Origin: Deltaproteobacteria bacterium
GTDB lineage: Bacteria > Desulfobacterota_D > UBA1144 > Nemesobacterales > N074bin48
Length of the DNA: 17,945 bases
Assembly (NCBI GenBank): GCA_004356685.1
Contig: SMWS01000091.1
Span: forward strand, 1-17,945
Direction: 5' to 3'
Shown here: positions 13,993 through 17,945 of the stretch, in pieces
Layout: each line of letters begins with the position of its first letter
How positions within the stretch are numbered: position 1 is the stretch's first letter
Position numbers and translations under genes: made by a program
Notes under the pieces: model-generated
What the model was told of the DNA's origin: nothing
What the model saw: only the letters and a program-made list of their open reading frames with translations
The model's database searches: none

Positions 13993-14832
13993 TTATTTAA
14001 GTGTTGTTACCGAATCGTCAAACAAAATATTTTTAAATATTTTTAGTATCTGACGCGTTCTTTTAATTTTTGGCTTACCCTTTAGCATTGCCAGTTGTAC
14101 TGTAATATTATCTGCCCCGCCCCTCTCATTGGCTATTCTTATAAGCTCATCACACACTCTATCAATGGGATAAGCAACTATTGTATCTTTTATTTCCTGT
14201 TCGACTATATACTCAGTAAGTCCATCAGAACAAAGTAGAAAAATATCACCATCATTTGTCGATAAAGGTGAATAAAGATCAACATCTAACTGTTCGGAAG
14301 TGCCGACAGCTCTCAATAAAATATTTCTCTCAGGTGATGTTCTGGCTTTTTCTTCAGTGATACTACCTGCTTCGAGCAGCTCCTGGACCACAGTATGATC
14401 TTTTGATAAACAACTGATTTCTTTGTCTCTAATTAAGTATGCCCTGCTATCTCCTACATGGGCTAAATGCACAAGATCATTAAGATATACCATAGCAGTG
14501 CATGTAGTACCCATCCCGGTCAACTCTCTATTCTCTGCTGAAATATCAAAAATCTTTTGGTTGGCGTTTTCTATTATTTGCTTCAGTATATCTGGCAAAT
14601 TCCCTAGAGAATCTTCATTAACATTACTATCTAACTCTTCAATGACTTTTGCGCTTGCAACTTCTCCTGCCGCATGACCTCCCATACCATCTGCTACGAC
14701 CATCAAAAAAGCGTCAGGAGTTCCATTTCCTTTTATTGAAAATGTTTTATATAAATATGAATCCTCGTTATTTTTCCTAACCCTACCAACATCACTGTTT
14801 CCATAAGAAACGAATAAACTTGATTCCTGCAT
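13993..14832 (-). CDS. PP2C-family Ser/Thr phosphatase
   Basis: This metal-dependent phosphatase presumably reverses phosphorylation by the neighbouring kinase. The 279 residues hold the bacterial PP2C set: SDVGRVRKNNEDS with E23 and D24, V46-A-D-G-M-G-G-H with metal-binding D48, G-M-G-T-T (106-110), H125-V-G-D-S-R with D128, D145-H-T, S202-D-G-L-T with D203, and G238-G-A-D-N-I-T with D241-N242. All metal ligands are present, so it should be active. It has no membrane helix. The extra C-terminal tail (250-279) is strongly basic and could bind acidic partners or membrane. It starts 13 nt after the FHA gene stop and ends 4 nt before the kinase start, in one tight operon. Confidence 0.95.
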   Translation of the reverse strand: MQESSLFVSYGNSDVGRVRKNNEDSYLYKTFSIKGNGTPDAFLMVVADGMGGHAAGEVASAKVIEELDSNVNEDSLGNLPDILKQIIENANQKIFDISAENRELTGMGTTCTAMVYLNDLVHLAHVGDSRAYLIRDKEISCLSKDHTVVQELLEAGSITEEKARTSPERNILLRAVGTSEQLDVDLYSPLSTNDGDIFLLCSDGLTEYIVEQEIKDTIVAYPIDRVCDELIRIANERGGADNITVQLAMLKGKPKIKRTRQILKIFKNILFDDSVTTLK

Positions 14833-14845
14833 AATAATTTAATTT

Positions 14846-15535
14846 CTACTGTGAAAAAACTATCCTATAATTACCTATTTGAATTATATCGCCTTTATGC
14901 AATATTTTTTCTTTTATCACATTTCCATTAACTTTAGTAGGCTTTAAAAAAGAGCCCATATTAATTAATTTAAACGATCCGTCCTTTTGTTTTTGAATAA
15001 TCGCATGGTGTTCGTTTATAAACAACCCACTTATATTAATGTCTGCGTCATACCTTTTACCAATAGTAAAGAAATCTCCTTTAATTTTAATTTCGTCTTC
15101 TCCGTTTACCACTAATCTGGGATCAGCTGACTCTTTTTCAGTCTTCATTTGTTCTAAAAATTTATCTCTTGTTTCAGCATCAAAAATTACTGTACCGTCA
15201 TCTATTTCTTTTCTCCCCTGTTTGTCTGGAATTTCTGGCTTTTCTTCAAGCTCCAACTTTAATATATGCTTTCCGATAAGCATTAGATCTCCCTGCTCTA
15301 GAACGCTTTCCTCAATTTTCTGACCATTTATAAAAGTGCCATTAGCACTTGCCATATCTTTTACGGTAACCTTGCCATTACGTATCTGCAATATAGCATG
15401 ACAGCGTGAGACAGCTAAGTTGTTTATTACAATATCATTATCCATATCTCTTCCGATTGCAATTAGTTCCTGGTCTAATGTTTTCCTGTCAATTTCTTTT
15501 GAATTTAAAGTTATACTTATAGATGGAAAACTCAT
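14846..15535 (-). CDS. Twin-FHA phosphothreonine-binding protein
   Basis: The 229 residues hold two forkhead-associated domains joined by an acidic linker. FHA1 (about 5-95) has an intact phosphothreonine pocket: G28-R29, S43-x-x-H46 and N65-G-T. FHA2 (about 140-229) has Lys160 for the Arg, Asn174 for the Ser and H177 kept, with K-P-T-K-V-N-G in place of NGT, so its pocket is probably weak or lost. The linker contains D113-G-T115-V-I-F118-D-A-E121, a likely phosphosite. This recalls GarA/OdhI, where a phosphorylated Thr in a T-x-V-F context is bound by the protein's own FHA domain. The start is supported by GAGG 8 nt upstream. It is the first gene of the operon with phosphatase and kinase, and probably acts as adaptor or phospho-switch. 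No catalytic domain is present. Confidence 0.93.
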   Translation of the reverse strand: MSFPSISITLNSKEIDRKTLDQELIAIGRDMDNDIVINNLAVSRCHAILQIRNGKVTVKDMASANGTFINGQKIEESVLEQGDLMLIGKHILKLELEEKPEIPDKQGRKEIDDGTVIFDAETRDKFLEQMKTEKESADPRLVVNGEDEIKIKGDFFTIGKRYDADINISGLFINEHHAIIQKQKDGSFKLINMGSFLKPTKVNGNVIKEKILHKGDIIQIGNYRIVFSQ

Positions 15536-15567
15536 GAAATAAACCTCTACTTTTTATTTTTTGATAA

Positions 15568-15573
15568 ATTATA
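15568..15573 (-). promoter_or_regulatory. Possible -10 element of the FHA-phosphatase-kinase operon
   Basis: A perfect TATAAT on the minus strand would give a start near 15561 and a leader of about 25 nt containing the GAGG site. No good -35 is seen: the 17-nt position reads TAGTAT, and TTGTAG lies at 20 nt. The AT background makes chance likely. Confidence 0.3.
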
Positions 15574-15671
15574 AAGCATAAATTTATAGAATACTACAAG
15601 GAAATAAATAATAAAACTAAATTTTGATTTAAAAAATATGAAGTTATGTTGGGCAAATATATAATATACTA

Positions 15672-16145
15672 TTAGTTATAAGCTCTTTTTATCTTAAGCG
15701 CTTCTTTATATATTCTATATTTGTTGTATGCATCTTTAGCTGCTTGTTTATTGTTTGCGTTTTTAATGAGGATATTGTACTGCTTATACCAATATTTCAT
15801 TTCAGAATTTAGTTTATGAAACGAATTATTTTTAGAAAGATCAACAATTTTGGGACGTATCTTTGAATCTAGTAATATTTGATCTGTATTGTAGGTCTTA
15901 GACCATAAAGATTTCTGTTTTGTAGTGCTACTGACTGTATTTTTGGGAACTTCTAAACTGAAATTTTTTCTTAGTTCTCTTCTATAAGACTGAACTTCAA
16001 CATCCGGCTTGGCTGAATAACTACTTTTCTGATTAGTATTATCTAAAACCTTAGAATTTGAAGATTCAAGGATGTGAACTACAGCACCGCCAGCGCCAAT
16101 TAGTGTTATGATAATTAAACTTATTACTTTTCCTATAGTTTCCAA
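15672..16145 (-). CDS. Small basic protein with an N-terminal membrane anchor, function unknown
   Basis: I do not recognise this 157-residue protein. Residues 7-25 are a hydrophobic helix preceded by a lysine, which fits a signal anchor. No lipobox cysteine is present, and no clear cleavage site can be called. The remainder is polar and rich in Lys, Asn, Ser and Tyr. The last 50 residues look helical and strongly basic (many K, Y, R), and could bind nucleic acid, peptidoglycan or acidic surfaces. The start is TTG: a TGA lies four codons upstream in frame and there is no ATG before the hydrophobic stretch, while AGG and GAG occur 5-12 nt before the TTG. It is 136 nt upstream of the FHA operon on the same strand and divergent from ruvX. 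That the frame is truly coding is likely, not certain. Confidence 0.6.
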   Translation of the reverse strand: METIGKVISLIIITLIGAGGAVVHILESSNSKVLDNTNQKSSYSAKPDVEVQSYRRELRKNFSLEVPKNTVSSTTKQKSLWSKTYNTDQILLDSKIRPKIVDLSKNNSFHKLNSEMKYWYKQYNILIKNANNKQAAKDAYNKYRIYKEALKIKRAYN

Positions 16146-16410
16146 TTTATCTCAACCTAAAAACAATTTTAAGGACGGAATATACCCTCATTCTTCATCT
16201 AATATATAGAAAATTACATGCCATTAATTATCAGAGCTAACATACTGTAATCACTAAATAAATTTTATTTGATTTTTTTAGCAACCAAATTTTGTATCAG
16301 CCATGTTGCATATTTTGTCAAATTTCAGTATTTTTTATCAAACTTAAATAAATTCCCCATATTTTTTATATATATTTGCTTTTTTTCTTATATACTTTTT
16401 AACATCTAAT

Positions 16411-16830
16411 ATGAGAATTATGTCACTCGATGTAGGAACAAAACGTATAGGAATTGCCGTAAGTGATGAAATGGGTATAACCGCAAATGGAATAGAAACG
16501 CTAAAAAGAACCGAAACAAAAAATGATATTCTAAAACTAAAGAATCTTACATCAGTACTTAAAATTGAAAAAATGGTAATTGGCATACCTTATAATACAG
16601 ATGGAACTGTAAGTAAAAACGGTGAAATAATTAAAAAATTCTCAAATAAAATTGAAAAAGAATTATCACTTCCAATAGTTTTTATTAATGAAACATTCAC
16701 CACTGCAGATGCCGAGAAATATCTTTTAGAAGCTAATATGAGCAGGAAAAAAAGGGAAAAAGTGATCGACAAGCTTTCAGCCGTAATAATACTCCAAGAG
16801 TACTTAGAACAAATCAGACAGCAAACCTAA
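16411..16830 (+). CDS. ruvX: RuvX/YqgF-family RNase H-fold nuclease
   Basis: YqgF/RuvX proteins are RNase H-fold nucleases implicated in 16S rRNA 5'-end maturation and, in some species, Holliday-junction resolution. The 139-residue length is normal. The acidic active site is visible as D7 in LDVGTKRIGIAVSD, E94 in FINETFTT (often DERLTT in relatives) and D120 in VIDKLSAVIILQEYLE. The GIPYNTDGT segment (58-66) matches the family glycine-rich strand end. The start at ATG is fixed by the conserved N-terminal strand, although no Shine-Dalgarno is seen. The next gene starts 1 nt after the stop, so translation is probably coupled. The 265-nt spacer upstream is divergent from the 157-residue unknown and shows only weak promoter-like strings. 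Confidence 0.93.
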   Translation: MRIMSLDVGTKRIGIAVSDEMGITANGIETLKRTETKNDILKLKNLTSVLKIEKMVIGIPYNTDGTVSKNGEIIKKFSNKIEKELSLPIVFINETFTTADAEKYLLEANMSRKKREKVIDKLSAVIILQEYLEQIRQQT

Positions 16831-16831
16831 T

Positions 16832-17617
16832 ATGCCACTAATAAAAGCAAACGGTATAAACATTAATTATGAAGTCCATGGAAAGGGTGAACCTGTTGTT
16901 CTAATTGGAGGGCTTGGAAGTCAGCTGCAAAGCTGGGCTACACAAATCCCTATCTATTCAGAGTATTTTAAAGTAATAGTTTTTGATAACAGGGGAATGG
17001 GCAAAACAGATAAACCGGATACCCAATATACAATAGAGATGATGGCTGATGATACTGTTGCCCTTCTTGATAGCCTTAAAATCAAAAGTGCCAGCTTTAT
17101 TGGAAAATCAATGGGTGGAATGATAGCACAATGGATTGGTATTAAATATCCTGGGAAAGTAAAAAAGCTTGTAATGGGATGCTCAACCGCTTGCCGTGAT
17201 GAAGTGGGAAATGAGATTATAAAAACCGGAAGGGAAATTGCTACAAAAGCAGGCATGAAGACCGTATGGCTGACTGCGCTTTTTTTAGGATACTCAAGGA
17301 GTTACATAGAAAACAATATTGGGTCTATAAAAGAAAATATGTCTACAGTTTCAGAATCAAAAGAAAACCTTACAGGCTATTTGATGCAAAGTGGGGCATG
17401 TGAAAACCATGATATTCTAAATCTTATACCAAAAATAAAAGCAGAAACGCTCGTAATGTACGGTGAGAATGACTTTATAACTTCACCCAAAAATTCACGT
17501 GTACTTGCCAAATTAATACCAAATTCCAAGTTAGTTGGGTTTAAAGCAGGGCATGGATTCTGGAGAGAATATCAAAAAGAAGTAGATAAAGAAGTACTGG
17601 ATTTCTTACTTAATTAA
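16832..17617 (+). CDS. Alpha/beta-hydrolase
   Basis: This 261-residue soluble hydrolase has the full alpha/beta fold. The catalytic triad is visible: nucleophile S93 in the elbow G91-K-S-M-G95, D214 in YGENDFIT and H241 in KAGHGF. The oxyanion loop is GGLGS (26-30). The cap region lies at about 120-195. The overall pattern, with FDNRGMGKTD and an MGGMIAQ helix, resembles the BioH, 3-oxoadipate enol-lactonase and esterase subfamily. The substrate is not readable, and I would not call it PcaD or BioH without further context. It is coupled to ruvX (1-nt gap) and ends 6 nt before the convergent short gene, with no terminator between. Confidence 0.9.
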   Translation: MPLIKANGININYEVHGKGEPVVLIGGLGSQLQSWATQIPIYSEYFKVIVFDNRGMGKTDKPDTQYTIEMMADDTVALLDSLKIKSASFIGKSMGGMIAQWIGIKYPGKVKKLVMGCSTACRDEVGNEIIKTGREIATKAGMKTVWLTALFLGYSRSYIENNIGSIKENMSTVSESKENLTGYLMQSGACENHDILNLIPKIKAETLVMYGENDFITSPKNSRVLAKLIPNSKLVGFKAGHGFWREYQKEVDKEVLDFLLN

Positions 17618-17623
17618 TAATGG

Positions 17624-17935
17624 TCAATTAAGATTTCTGGTTTTAACAATACCCTCCCTGATATTGGAAATGCGTTTAAGTATCTCTAATCTTGTCTGTA
17701 TATAATCAATAAGTTTTTCAGCTCTTTTTATAGCATATGATTCTTCAAGCAAACCCTGCCTGTCAAAAACGTTTGAGATTATCATAGTAGCCAGTATATC
17801 AGTCAATTTGTCCAAAGGCAGCATGGTGTTTACTTCAATCCTGTGATCTTTTTGCTCCTCACCCATTATCCCATTCCATTTACCGATAAGATCTTCTAAA
17901 TGTTCTCTGTAAAGTTCCTCGCTTCCATTCAGCAT
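17624..17935 (-). CDS. Short helical protein of unknown function, possibly 5'-partial
   Basis: I do not recognise this protein. The 103 residues from the ATG at 17935 are mostly charged and predicted helical, with heptad-like spacing of Leu/Ile after about residue 60, and no membrane segment or cysteines. The frame stays open from the ATG to the window edge (R-E-D before the Met). The AGAGG just upstream lies only 2 nt from this ATG, too close for a good ribosome site. The true start may therefore lie beyond 17945. It converges with the hydrolase gene, 6 nt apart. Confidence 0.5.
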   Translation of the reverse strand: MLNGSEELYREHLEDLIGKWNGIMGEEQKDHRIEVNTMLPLDKLTDILATMIISNVFDRQGLLEESYAIKRAEKLIDYIQTRLEILKRISNIREGIVKTRNLN

Positions 17936-17945
17936 ATCCTCTCTA

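Noticed and set aside
16209..16223. TGGCATG-like -24 element on the minus strand upstream of the 157-residue unknown
   Set aside because: The -12 part reads TTTTC, so the invariant G is missing.

Overview
The window is AT-rich (roughly one third G+C by eye) and densely coded. It reads as a chromosomal segment of a Gram-negative bacterium with type IV pili. Supporting clues are two PilT retraction ATPases, a PilZ protein, a sigma-54-type promoter, an MlaF-like lipid-transport ATPase, a VKOR-type disulfide-forming enzyme and a Ser/Thr kinase carrying a DUF4388-like region. That mix is familiar from deltaproteobacterial-grade and related marine or subsurface lineages, but I cannot place the organism more precisely. 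I see no rRNA, tRNA, CRISPR array, insertion sequence or prophage.

Layout. 31-651 (+) is a small glutathione-transferase-fold protein that ends 2 nt from a convergent VKOR-thioredoxin fusion (654-1472, -). Upstream of the latter on the same strand lies a tight pterin cluster, in transcription order FolM/PTR1-type reductase, FolX-like epimerase/aldolase and FolK (3036 to 1541). A rhomboid-unrelated site-2 protease (M50, 3212-4132, +) faces away from it. Next come two pilT paralogues (4283-5344 and 5854-6927, +), separated by a 509-nt gene-free gap that holds a good sigma-54-type promoter and two sets of repeated dyads. Convergent with pilT2 is a minus-strand pair: an MlaF-like ABC ATPase followed by a pseudo-receiver/PilZ protein. 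A strong intrinsic terminator separates that pair from an acyl-CoA synthetase (8722-10446, -), which is divergent from a CaCA-family sodium/calcium exchanger (10700-11647, +).

The 11676-15535 block (-) is a complete Ser/Thr phosphorylation module in the order twin-FHA protein, PP2C phosphatase, cytosolic kinase. Its most interesting feature is a shared 12-residue pattern, T-x-[IV]-[FL]-x-x-E-x-x-[DE]-[KQ]-[FIL]. It occurs once in the linker of the FHA protein and twice in the duplicated tail of the kinase, and it resembles the phosphosite of GarA/OdhI FHA proteins. The window closes with a small secreted or anchored unknown (15672-16145, -), a ruvX plus alpha/beta-hydrolase pair (16411-17617, +), and a short helical unknown that may run off the right edge.

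How the genes may work together. The two pilT genes and the pseudo-receiver/PilZ protein suggest pilus retraction that is regulated at transcription (sigma-54) and possibly by c-di-GMP. The kinase/phosphatase/FHA set is a self-contained switch whose targets are not visible here. The pterin genes would make or recycle reduced pterins or folates.
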